This document shows, one piece after another, positions 56,427 through 64,000 of a DNA stretch of 64,000 nt. Numbering within the stretch: position 1 is the first letter of the stretch; the number at the start of each line of letters is the position of its first letter. The stretch is from Anaerofustis butyriciformans (GTDB lineage Bacteria; Bacillota; Clostridia; Eubacteriales; Anaerofustaceae), in contig NZ_JAYFFH010000001.1 in NCBI RefSeq assembly GCF_036289385.1, positions 186,001-250,000 on the forward strand. The letters run 5' to 3'. Made by a program: the position numbers and the translations under genes. A model generated the notes under the pieces. It saw only the letters and a list, made by a program, of their open reading frames with translations. It was not told the origin of the DNA and ran no database searches.

Positions 56427-58982
56427 ATGAGTAACAAAAAAGATAAATATAAGATAAATTATAGTACATATGTATCAGGAGGGAGAGCCATGGGGAATAG
56501 TGGCTCGGCTATTAGAGGAGGTTTAAGCTCTGCGTTTTCAAGAGTAAAATCAACATCAAATAAAGAAAATACATCTTCAAATAAAAGTTCTTCCGGTGGT
56601 GTTTCGGGGTTAATTAAAAGCAGTGTTGGTTCTACAGTGACTTCAAATAAAAGTTCAAACAGTTACGACAGTTCTTCTAAAAGTAACAATAACCTTGATT
56701 ATAATGTAAAGAAATATATGGGGCAGAGAGGTGGAACTTTTGGGGATAAATCATATACGAAAATAGGAGATGATTTTTACTTAAAGGCAAATCCATATTC
56801 CGGTATTGATATGAAGAAGAACAATAAGCCAACACTTTTAAAGGAAAATCAATATAACATTTCAGAAGAAAACAGAGAAAAGATAAACAAAGGGAAAATA
56901 GAAAGTTACATAAAAGGCATAAATCCTTATAGCGCACCGCCGAAAAACATAAGAGACGCAAAAGCGAAGGAAAGCGTGGAAAGTCTTATGAACAGCATAC
57001 AAAAGAGAAAGAATAATGTTTTTAAAAATCAAAGTGAAGATAATGAAAGGGGTATTACAGAAAGAGGAATATCTCAGGTAACAAGTAATATTAAACCTTA
57101 TGGAATGGACCAAAGAAGTGCTGTAAATACAAAGAATAATAGTTTATATCAAGCTTATCCAGGTTACGGAAGCAGAGTGACAAGTGAGGATATACAAAGA
57201 ATAAATTATAATGCAAACAATTTTGTAAAACAAAGAGATGAAAAAGCTGTATTAAGAAAACAGATGCAGGCAAATAAAGAAAAGGTGAGTAATACAGTAA
57301 ATTCTGTAATGTCTAATTATTATAAACCATACAATGAAGCAAACAATGTAAAAATAAATGGAGGATACCCAGCTTATGGAAGCATGGTAACAAATGAAGA
57401 TATACAAAGGATAAATGCAAACTCTAAAGCTTTTGTTGATAGAAACAAATCAGATTTCCAAGCAGGGCAAGCTATAAAAGCTCAGAAAGAAGCAGCAAAA
57501 AAAGCTGAACAAGAGAAAAAAGCAAATGCAAAGCCAATTGAAAATGTAAGTGATGTTTCAAAATATGTAATGGATAATTACTATAAACCATATAATGAAG
57601 CAAACCATGTAAACATAAATACAGGATATCCATCTAATGGAAGCAGAGTAACAAACGCAGATATTCAAAAAATAAATGCAAATACTCAAACATTTGTTAA
57701 TAGAAATAAAGCAGATTTCTTAGCAGGGCAAGTTCTAAAAGCTCAGAAAGAGGCAGAAAAAAAAGCAGCACAAGAGAAAAAAGCAAACGCAAAGCCAGTG
57801 GACAATTTAAGTGATGTTGCAAATTATTATTATGTACAAAATGGAAATTTTGACAAGGATAAATTTAATCAACAAATGACTGATTATAAAAGTTATTTAA
57901 CAGAAAAAGAAAATTTAAAGAAACAAAATAAAACAAAAGAAGCAGAAGAGTTAGAAAAACAAAATGAAGCTAATGTTAATGATCTTTTGTATTCAAATAA
58001 CAGTGTTCCAGGACAACCAACAAGTGGGAACTTCACACAAGAACATTTAGGAAAAGCTGTGCCTGAATATAAAGATTTAACAACAAAAGAAAACGAAGCA
58101 GTTTCAATAGAACAAGAGTATTCGTCTGATCCTGATAGAGAAAAATATATAAAAGCAGGAGAGAATACAGCATCAGATAATACTAATGCAGGATATAGAT
58201 ATGATACTAATCCTTTAAAAGCATATAGGGATGACAGCTGGTATTTAAAAAGAGATATTGATCAAGATACAAGATATAAAAAGGGATTAGATTATATGAA
58301 TCAAGAAGAAATAGATACTGCAAATTATATACTTGGAAAGTATGGTGCAAAGGCACAAGCTAAGTATTTAGAAAATATTGCTTTTAGAATGGAAGAAAGA
58401 CGAGCAAAAGAAGTATATAATAGGTTAGAAAATTCCGGACCTTTACAAAAAGGTTGGCATGCACTTGCAAATGGATTTATGAGTAAAGGAAAAGATACAA
58501 TTCAAGGAATAGTAAATATGGGAGCAAATAAAAACTCTTTTACACCTTCAGGTTATGAAATGGCGGTAGATAAAGCCAGAGATAACGCAAGCGGATTTGA
58601 GAAATTATATTTAAATGGTTTGAATGATTTAGGTGAGTATAGTTTTGATTATATAGTTAATCCTTTTAACAAAGTAAAAAAAGGAAAAACGATATTGACA
58701 AAAGGTGCAAGTATTGCAAGGAAATTGGATTATGCAAATGAAGGTAAAAAAGCTGAAAAAGTGATAAATACATTAAAAAAAGTGGATAATGATATTATAA
58801 GTTTTGAAGATATGTATAATATTACAGGAAATACTTTTCATGTTAGTGCAAAAGGGAAGAAAAAAGCTGAAAGAGAAGCTTTTAACAATGGTGAAGTTAT
58901 AAGCAAAGATAAAGCTATTTCCGAAGGGAAAAAATATGCAGGTACGGACTTAGTGGCAAGTATTATTACAAAAGGAGGGTAA
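56427..58982 (+). CDS. T3: paralogue of T2 with different C-terminal part, ended by premature TAA
   Basis: An 851-residue protein with AAGGAGGG before the ATG. Residues 1-195 match T2; then come three repeats of 70-87 residues starting near 242, 312 and 399 (YGSRVTSEDIQRINYNANNF type, each ending in a Lys/Ala-rich coiled segment). Residues 615-660 contain NQEEIDTANYILGKYGAKAQ, a motif I associate with very large phage-encoded proteins of gut Bacillota. The C-terminal 150 residues (EYSFDYIVNPFNKVKKG, KDKAISEGKKYAGTDL) are unique. The TAA at 58980-58982 is followed by 69 more sense codons in the same frame, so the gene is probably truncated. Confidence 0.6.
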   Translation: MSNKKDKYKINYSTYVSGGRAMGNSGSAIRGGLSSAFSRVKSTSNKENTSSNKSSSGGVSGLIKSSVGSTVTSNKSSNSYDSSSKSNNNLDYNVKKYMGQRGGTFGDKSYTKIGDDFYLKANPYSGIDMKKNNKPTLLKENQYNISEENREKINKGKIESYIKGINPYSAPPKNIRDAKAKESVESLMNSIQKRKNNVFKNQSEDNERGITERGISQVTSNIKPYGMDQRSAVNTKNNSLYQAYPGYGSRVTSEDIQRINYNANNFVKQRDEKAVLRKQMQANKEKVSNTVNSVMSNYYKPYNEANNVKINGGYPAYGSMVTNEDIQRINANSKAFVDRNKSDFQAGQAIKAQKEAAKKAEQEKKANAKPIENVSDVSKYVMDNYYKPYNEANHVNINTGYPSNGSRVTNADIQKINANTQTFVNRNKADFLAGQVLKAQKEAEKKAAQEKKANAKPVDNLSDVANYYYVQNGNFDKDKFNQQMTDYKSYLTEKENLKKQNKTKEAEELEKQNEANVNDLLYSNNSVPGQPTSGNFTQEHLGKAVPEYKDLTTKENEAVSIEQEYSSDPDREKYIKAGENTASDNTNAGYRYDTNPLKAYRDDSWYLKRDIDQDTRYKKGLDYMNQEEIDTANYILGKYGAKAQAKYLENIAFRMEERRAKEVYNRLENSGPLQKGWHALANGFMSKGKDTIQGIVNMGANKNSFTPSGYEMAVDKARDNASGFEKLYLNGLNDLGEYSFDYIVNPFNKVKKGKTILTKGASIARKLDYANEGKKAEKVINTLKKVDNDIISFEDMYNITGNTFHVSAKGKKKAEREAFNNGEVISKDKAISEGKKYAGTDLVASIITKGG

Positions 58983-59192
58983 TATCCAGTAAAAAAAGTT
59001 ATTAAGAAAAGTAAATTAGATGATATTGTTAAATCACTAAATTTAAATAAAAATGTAGAGAAAGAATTAAAAGATTTAACAAAAGATAAATTAAATAATA
59101 TAGTAAAAGATAAATTAAAAAAATCTATGCTTTATAAATATAGTGACCCTGATATTCATTATAAAAAAGATAAAGATGTTGATATAAAATAA
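58983..59192 (+). pseudogene. Detached C-terminal end of T3
   Basis: In frame with T3 after its TAA: YPVKKVIKKSKLDD, a Lys/Leu/Asn-rich helical stretch, and a stop at 59190-59192. It has no start codon or ribosome site of its own, so it is the orphaned tail of T3. Confidence 0.7.
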
Positions 59193-59225
59193 TTTAATGT
59201 GATAAAATTTATTTAGGTGAAAAAT

Positions 59226-60008
59226 ATGGAAGAAAATAGTAATAAAAATAAACGAAAAGAAATTATAAACACAACAATTTTTCTTATTTTGATTTTTATA
59301 GGTTTGGTTGTATGGTATTTATTTTTTTCAGGATATCATAATCCAAATAAAGGTGTAGAAAAGAGTTTAAAAAATAGTTGTGTAGAAAATTTGTCAAATG
59401 AAGAAGGAAATGAATATGCACAAGAATACAGAATGATAATGGAGTTGATGTTTTCATCAAAAAACAGTAAGCTTGCTTTTTCTGCTCAGAAAAGCAGGCT
59501 AAAATATATAGATAAAAATACTGACTATAAAATCGTAGGAGAAAAAGAAGTATATAATCCCCCAAAAAGTATTTTAAATAGAAAAGATATAGATAAAGAT
59601 ATCTATACATATGTTAAATTAAAAATTAAAGTTATTGCACCTAATTATGCGTTAGCATATAAAAATTCAGTGGATGCAACAAATAAATATATAAAAGATA
59701 ATAAAGAAGCTACAAAAGAAGAAATAGAAATGTATTTTGCTAATCGTCTTAAAATTGAAGGTGAAAAAGTAGTTACAGAAGATAAATCAGTTAATTATAT
59801 ATATAAAGCAAGAGGAGAAATAGACTCAAGTGTTTCTCCTGATATATTATCATCTATAACTTATTATGCAGGATTACTACCAGACCAAGAAAATAATTTG
59901 GATTTAGTAAACGCAATGCTTGGCGGTCTAGTTGAAGAAATGGACAGGACGAAGCTGCCTGAGGGGGTTGACCTTGAAGAGACTTTGCAGTTAATGAGGA
60001 TAGAATAG
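59226..60008 (+). CDS. Imm4: membrane-anchored NTF2/DUF5105-like protein
   Basis: Start set at ATG 59226, six bases after TAGGTG; an upstream in-frame GTG at 59217 overlaps that site. 260 residues with a membrane helix (about 17-36) and one extracytoplasmic domain: VKLKIKVIAPNYALAYKNSV, then NLDLVNAMLGGLVEEMDR. An upstream TGATAAAAT resembles the extended -10 boxes of its relatives. The middle is the most divergent of the array (an extra KSKLAFSAQKSRLKY segment). It directly follows T3 and its detached tail. Confidence 0.65.
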   Translation: MEENSNKNKRKEIINTTIFLILIFIGLVVWYLFFSGYHNPNKGVEKSLKNSCVENLSNEEGNEYAQEYRMIMELMFSSKNSKLAFSAQKSRLKYIDKNTDYKIVGEKEVYNPPKSILNRKDIDKDIYTYVKLKIKVIAPNYALAYKNSVDATNKYIKDNKEATKEEIEMYFANRLKIEGEKVVTEDKSVNYIYKARGEIDSSVSPDILSSITYYAGLLPDQENNLDLVNAMLGGLVEEMDRTKLPEGVDLEETLQLMRIE

Positions 60009-60017
60009 ATTAAGAAT

Positions 60018-60044
60018 AAAAAGACACCGAGGGGTGTCTTTTTT
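60018..60044 (+). terminator. Imm4 terminator
   Basis: Same GACACCGAGGGGTGTC hairpin with T run. Confidence 0.85.
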
Positions 60045-60094
60045 GTATTAAAAAAAGGAAACCTATATTATGATTATGTGTATAAATTTTGTGA

Positions 60095-60100
60095 TATAAT
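60095..60100 (+). promoter_or_regulatory. Extended -10 of Imm5
   Basis: TGATATAAT (60092-60100), 38 bases before the chosen Imm5 start; the ORF extends upstream through it, which argues against the longer reading. Confidence 0.6.
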
Positions 60101-60137
60101 TATAATAAATTTAGTGATAAAATTGAGGAACATTATT

Positions 60138-60860
60138 ATGTCTAAAAAAGAGAAGAAGAGTATTTTTCAAGAATTAGCAATATGTATACCAATATTATTA
60201 ATCTTTGCATCAGTTATTCTTATTAATATTTATGATAATTCTGTAACAGGAGATTTAAGTAATAAATGTTATGAATATTTAACGGCAGAGGACGGAAGTG
60301 GAGAAGATTATAAAAGTATATTGCAGATGATGTATCCAAAACCAACATATGGAATTAAATATGTAAATAAGAAAGTCGATTATGATATAGTTGAAAAGAC
60401 AAAAGCAAAAGAAAAAAAGAAGATTGAAGATTTATATTTAGGTACAAAAGAGATTGAAAAAGAATATGACAAAGTAAAAATAAAAGTGACTTCATATAAT
60501 TATGCTCTTGCCTATAAAAATGCAGTAAAAGCAACAAATAAATATATAGAAGAGAATAAAAACGCAAGTAAAAAAGAAATTGAAAAATACTTTGCAACCC
60601 GCCTTGAATATGAGGGAGGGAAAATAATAGACAATAAAGAAAAAACCGTTATGTATGTTTATAAGAAAGAAGATTCTGTTATTTATAATAACAGTAGAGG
60701 GGGGCATGTTTCTTTTGAAATAGTTGAACTTCCGGGGCAAAAAGATAACCTTGATTTCTTAAACGCAATGCTTGGCGGACTTGTAGAAGAAATGGATAGG
60801 ACGAAGTTGCCTGAAGGGGTTGATCTTGAAGAAACAATGGAATTAATGGGGATAGAATAG
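60138..60860 (+). CDS. Imm5: membrane-anchored NTF2/DUF5105-like protein
   Basis: The ATG at 60138 has GAGGA eight bases upstream; a longer in-frame reading from 60078 would run over the promoter. 240 residues: membrane helix (about 17-36), CYEYLTAEDGSGEDYKSILQ, VKIKVTSYNYALAYKNAV, and the family end (VEEMDRTKLPEGVDLEETME). Close to Imm3 and Imm7 through most of its length. Single-gene unit with promoter and terminator. Confidence 0.7.
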   Translation: MSKKEKKSIFQELAICIPILLIFASVILINIYDNSVTGDLSNKCYEYLTAEDGSGEDYKSILQMMYPKPTYGIKYVNKKVDYDIVEKTKAKEKKKIEDLYLGTKEIEKEYDKVKIKVTSYNYALAYKNAVKATNKYIEENKNASKKEIEKYFATRLEYEGGKIIDNKEKTVMYVYKKEDSVIYNNSRGGHVSFEIVELPGQKDNLDFLNAMLGGLVEEMDRTKLPEGVDLEETMELMGIE

Positions 60861-60869
60861 ATTAAGAAT

Positions 60870-60896
60870 AAAAAGACACCGAGGGGTGTCTTTTTT
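60870..60896 (+). terminator. Imm5 terminator
   Basis: GACACCGAGGGGTGTC hairpin with T run. Confidence 0.85.
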
Positions 60897-60958
60897 GTTT
60901 TAAAACACATTTGAAAAATTTACTGCCAATATTATATAATTATCTTGAGGAGAATGAT

Positions 60959-61705
60959 ATGAAAGAAAAGATAAAAGAAATACTTATAATTATTGGTGAA
61001 AAAATTTCTTTTCCAATTATTTTAATTATATTTTTTCTATTTTTGTTTATGCTTTCAAGTATAATAGATTTTATATTCAACAGTGAATTTAAAATGGAAA
61101 GAAGGTTAGATAGCTTTGGGTATGAGATTTTATTTAATGAAAGGGATACATATGCAAAAGAAATAGATATTATTGAATTAATGTGTCCTGATAAAAGCTA
61201 TGATGTAACTGTTATATTTAATAAGCCAGTGTATAAACATATAAAAGATTGGCAGTTTAAATATAAAAATCCGGAATATGAAGATGATAAAACAGGATTT
61301 GCAAGTGAATATAATTATGATACGAAAGTAATGTTTGAAGTAACATCATATGATTATTCTTTTGCATATAAAAATGCAGTAAAAGTTACAAATAAATATA
61401 TTGAAGAAAATGAAAATGCAGGTAAAGAAGAAATAGAAAAATACTTTGCAAACCGCCTTGAATATGAATGGAAATATATAAAAAAGAACAATATAAAAAA
61501 ATCAATTTATATTTACAGAATGAGTTATTTTTACAATATCGTAAGAGGAGGTTATGCAGTAGGAGTATCATTATTACCTTATCAAAATAACAATGACGAT
61601 TTGGCAAATGCTGTTTTTGGCGGACTTGTTGAAGAAATGGACAGGACGAAGCTACCTAAGGGGGTTGACCTTGAAGAGACATTGCAGTTAATGGGGGTAG
61701 AATAG
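60959..61705 (+). CDS. Imm6: divergent Imm-family protein
   Basis: ATG at 60959 after GAGGAG; the in-frame TTG at 60911 lacks a ribosome site. 248 residues with a membrane helix (about 17-40). The first half (RRLDSFGYEILFNERDTYAK) differs strongly from Imm5, while VTSYDYSFAYKNAVKVTNKY and the last 35 residues keep the family pattern (KLPKGVDLEETLQLMGVE). Variable body with constant end. Confidence 0.68.
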   Translation: MKEKIKEILIIIGEKISFPIILIIFFLFLFMLSSIIDFIFNSEFKMERRLDSFGYEILFNERDTYAKEIDIIELMCPDKSYDVTVIFNKPVYKHIKDWQFKYKNPEYEDDKTGFASEYNYDTKVMFEVTSYDYSFAYKNAVKVTNKYIEENENAGKEEIEKYFANRLEYEWKYIKKNNIKKSIYIYRMSYFYNIVRGGYAVGVSLLPYQNNNDDLANAVFGGLVEEMDRTKLPKGVDLEETLQLMGVE

Positions 61706-61722
61706 ATTAATAGATTAAGAAT

Positions 61723-61749
61723 AAAAAGACACCGAGGGGTGTCTTTTTT
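61723..61749 (+). terminator. Imm6 terminator
   Basis: GACACCGAGGGGTGTC hairpin with T run. Confidence 0.85.
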
Positions 61750-61800
61750 GTTGTTATGTTTAAATAATATCAATATAGCTTATATTAAAGAATAATGTGT

Positions 61801-61806
61801 TATAAT
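61801..61806 (+). promoter_or_regulatory. Extended -10 of Imm7
   Basis: TGTTATAAT (61798-61806) in a region almost identical to the Imm3 promoter. Confidence 0.6.
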
Positions 61807-61836
61807 TAAATTAATAGTTATATTGTAGGTGATTTT

Positions 61837-62547
61837 ATGAAAAAAAAGGGAATATTGTATTCATTAGCTATGTATACACCAATATTTTTAATTCTTGTAG
61901 TAATTTTATTTCTAAATTTTTATGACAATTCTGTACAAGGGGATTTAAGTAGAAAATTTGATGAATATATAAATGCAGAAGATAATAGCGCGAAAGATTA
62001 TAAAATGGTTTTAGAGATAATGTATTCAAAACCAACATATGGTATTAAATATGTAAATAAAAAAATAGATTATGAAATTGTTGAAAAAAAAGAAGAAACA
62101 GAAAAAAAGGTTGAGTATACTATTATAGGTGCTGACGAATATGAGAATACATACTACAAAGTAAAGATAAAAGTAACTTCATATAATTATGCTGATGCCT
62201 ATAAAAATGCGGTTATGGCAACAAATAAGTATATAGAACAAAATAAAAACATAAGTAAAGAAGAAATACAAAAATACTTTGGTAAGCGACTTGAATATGA
62301 GGGTAGGAAAATAATAGACAATAAAGATAAGACTGTAATGTATGTATACAAAAAACAGGACGATATTAGATATAGTAGTAGTAGAGGGAGTCAATTTATG
62401 GATAAAATAATGGAATTACCAGGGCAAAAAGATAATCTTGATTTCTTAAACGCAATGCTTGGCGGTTTAGTTGAAGAAATGGACAGGACGAAGCTACCTA
62501 AGGGGGTTGACCTTGAAGAGACTTTGCAGTTAATGGGGGTAGAATAG
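61837..62547 (+). CDS. Imm7: membrane-anchored NTF2/DUF5105-like protein
   Basis: 236 residues; TAGGTG precedes the ATG. Membrane helix (about 10-29), then FDEYINAEDNSAKDYKMVLE, an insert with IIGADEYENTYYK, and SYNYADAYKNAVMATNKYIE, which at DNA level is nearly identical to Imm3 and Imm9. Ends with the constant family segment and the shared terminator. Probably the closest intact relative of the broken Imm3. Confidence 0.7.
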   Translation: MKKKGILYSLAMYTPIFLILVVILFLNFYDNSVQGDLSRKFDEYINAEDNSAKDYKMVLEIMYSKPTYGIKYVNKKIDYEIVEKKEETEKKVEYTIIGADEYENTYYKVKIKVTSYNYADAYKNAVMATNKYIEQNKNISKEEIQKYFGKRLEYEGRKIIDNKDKTVMYVYKKQDDIRYSSSRGSQFMDKIMELPGQKDNLDFLNAMLGGLVEEMDRTKLPKGVDLEETLQLMGVE

Positions 62548-62563
62548 ATTAATAGATTAAGAA

Positions 62564-62592
62564 TAAAAAGACACCGAGGGGTGTCTTTTTTT
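62564..62592 (+). terminator. Imm7 terminator
   Basis: GACACCGAGGGGTGTC hairpin with T run. Confidence 0.85.
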
Positions 62593-62763
62593 GTTTGTGA
62601 AAATGAATATTAAGAATTTTTATTGTGTAACTAATAAATATTATATTATAGAATTTGAATATATAAAATATTATTATATTGTGTTATATTTAGATATAAA
62701 GTAGGTTAAATTGATATATAAAATATTTATTAAAATAAATTTATAAATTTAAAGGGAAAATTG

Positions 62764-63462
62764 ATGAGTTACAAAAGCAATAAAAAATTAAAAAAAGCAA
62801 TAAAAATTATACTTTTTTTTATTGTTGCCATAGTATTATTTGTTATTTTAAATCCAAGCGAAGAGGAATATCTTATAAACGATTTGAATAAAAAAAGCAG
62901 TATCTATTTAGAAGAATGTAATAATGTTAATGATAATTATTTAAAAATATTAAAGATAATGTATCCAAATGAAGAGGATATAGAAAAGTTCATTAAGAAT
63001 AATATTACATATACAATTACAGATAGAGAAGTTATTGATAGTAATTCTATGGATATATCTTATATGTCATTTTATGTAAAAGTTAGTATAAATGTAAAAA
63101 GCTATAATTATGCAAACGCATATAAGAATGCAGTTTTAAAAACAAATGAATTTATAAATAAAAATAATTCTTTAAACCGTGAAGCAATACAAAAATATTT
63201 TTATGAACAGTTAGAAAAAGAAGGACAGCTAATTATAAAAAACAAACAGATGACTACAAATATTGTATATAGATGTAGTAAGGAACATGAGGTTGGCGGT
63301 TCGAGAATGGAAATAAAAACTTATATTATTTATCCTCTTCCTGAGCAAAAGAACAATATGGACTTAGTAAACGCAATGCTTGGCGGACTTGTTGAAGAAA
63401 TGGACAGGACGAAGCTGCCTGAGGGGGTTGACCTTGAAGAGATAATTATACATAAAGAATGA
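62764..63462 (+). CDS. Imm8: Imm-family protein with altered C-terminal end
   Basis: ATG at 62764 after AAAGGG; 232 residues. Membrane helix (about 13-31), INVKSYNYANAYKNAVLKTN and NMDLVNAMLGGLVEEMDR. The constant 3' segment breaks off after GVDLEE and is replaced by IIIHKE-stop, and the usual terminator is missing, so transcription may run into Imm9. No clear extended -10 is seen; 62592-62763 is AT-rich. Confidence 0.66.
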   Translation: MSYKSNKKLKKAIKIILFFIVAIVLFVILNPSEEEYLINDLNKKSSIYLEECNNVNDNYLKILKIMYPNEEDIEKFIKNNITYTITDREVIDSNSMDISYMSFYVKVSINVKSYNYANAYKNAVLKTNEFINKNNSLNREAIQKYFYEQLEKEGQLIIKNKQMTTNIVYRCSKEHEVGGSRMEIKTYIIYPLPEQKNNMDLVNAMLGGLVEEMDRTKLPEGVDLEEIIIHKE

Positions 63463-63506
63463 TAATAGTATAATAAAATATATAATGATAAAGAAAGGAA
63501 TATGTT

Positions 63507-64000
63507 ATGTATAATAAAAGTCAATATAATTTTAATAAAATAAAAACAATAATTTTTAATATATGTTTTTTTATTATATTAATCTTATTATTATTATTTT
63601 TCTATATGTATGATAAAATTCCTACAAATGATTTAAAAAATAAGTGCTATGAGTATTTAACCTCAAAAGATGAAGATGTAGTTGAATATAAAAATATGAT
63701 TATGTTGATGTATCCAAAAGAGGTATATGTAATAAAAAAAGTAAATAAAAACATTGAATATAATATTATTGAGGAAGAAGAATGTTTTGAATTAATAAAT
63801 CAAGGAAGTATATTAGAGCAAAAAAATAGATATTTTAAAGTAAAAATAAAGGTTACTTCTTATAATTATGCTGAAGCTTATAAAAATGCGGTTATGGCAA
63901 CAAATAAGTATATAGAACAAAATAAAAACATAAGTAAAGAAGAAATACAAAAATACTTTGCAAAGCAACTTGAACATGAAGGTAATAAAATAATAGACAA
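63507..64000 (+). CDS. Imm9: Imm-family protein, 3' end outside window
   Basis: ATG at 63507 after AAAGG; open to the window edge (164 codons seen). MYNKSQYNFNKIKTIIFNIC is followed by a membrane helix (about 17-33), CYEYLTSKDEDVVEYKNMIM, then VKIKVTSYNYAEAYKNAVMA and AKQLEHEGNKIID. From about 63837 on the DNA is almost identical to Imm3 and Imm7. A TATAAT occurs at about 63481. The array therefore continues beyond the window. Confidence 0.7.
   Translation, partial: MYNKSQYNFNKIKTIIFNICFFIILILLLLFFYMYDKIPTNDLKNKCYEYLTSKDEDVVEYKNMIMLMYPKEVYVIKKVNKNIEYNIIEEEECFELINQGSILEQKNRYFKVKIKVTSYNYAEAYKNAVMATNKYIEQNKNISKEEIQKYFAKQLEHEGNKIID

Noticed and set aside
11316..58982. Three in-frame TAA codons as a sign of TAA recoding
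   Set aside because: Many intact genes here (znuA, nifJ, T1, Imm2, portal) end in TAA at the right place, so TAA is a working stop; the cases are better explained by separate mutations.
53329..58982. MuF (SPP1 gp7-like) domain in T2/T3
   Set aside because: Their place after the portal suggested it, but I see no MuF-type motif; the N-terminus is a Ser/Asn-rich sequence.

Overview
The window is AT-rich DNA from a low-GC anaerobic Bacillota, most likely a clostridial lineage. Evidence: a pyruvate:ferredoxin oxidoreductase with two 4Fe-4S motifs, AAGGAGG ribosome sites, extended -10 promoters, TTG/GTG starts, and U-run hairpin terminators. I cannot name the species from sequence alone.

Positions 1-31300 are mainly chromosomal. 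They hold a DMT transporter (cut by the window edge), a nicotinamidase-like hydrolase, a frameshifted DUF262/DUF1524 restriction-like gene, rarA, and a zinc locus (Fur/Zur regulator, His/Cys-rich small protein, znuACB, OB-like lipoprotein). A Gabija-like GajA/GajB defence pair and the PFOR gene follow. Then come a QueD-like protein lacking the usual Cys behind a Fur-type operator, small zinc/iron-linked proteins, a polyphosphate pair (ppk-ppx), a GPP34 protein, a YwaF-like membrane protein, inorganic pyrophosphatase and tRNA-Pro/tRNA-Met.

Positions 31769-64000 look like a decayed or heavily rearranged prophage/mobile region. It contains an ArpU-like activator, a DUF4373-like replication protein, a small terminase and a P22-type portal, but no large terminase, capsid or tail genes. 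Among these sit three large Asn/Lys/Ser-rich proteins (called T1, T2, T3) and nine related membrane-anchored proteins (called Imm1-Imm9). T2 and T3 share about 195 N-terminal residues and then diverge completely. T1 and T2 share a middle domain. The Imm genes follow the T genes; most have their own extended -10 promoter, and most of Imm3-Imm8 end in the same 3' segment plus terminator. The T genes instead sit behind terminator-like hairpins. This resembles a polymorphic toxin/immunity layout, but neither family is one I recognise as a described system, so that role is inference.

Roughly 9-10 kb of the window is a modular intergenic repeat family. In each array I name the parts H0 (short TTAAGGGG-type hairpins), H1 (about 11-bp arms, loop like gctcgcc), H2 (short hairpin, e.g. 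ggcgccac/gtggagcc), H3 (long arms closed by a TACCC loop) and an AT-rich tail. H1 arms occur as types a (cgactttttta), b (ctctttttttg), c (ccatatttttg), d (ccaaatatttg) and e (ccagtattttt). H3 arms occur as types a (cgcttttcgatgac), b (gtggtcgg), c (gcactcgg) and d (gcattccgaagc). Arms differ between types but stay self-complementary while loops stay constant. Arrays usually start at or just after a stop codon, in the orientation of the gene.
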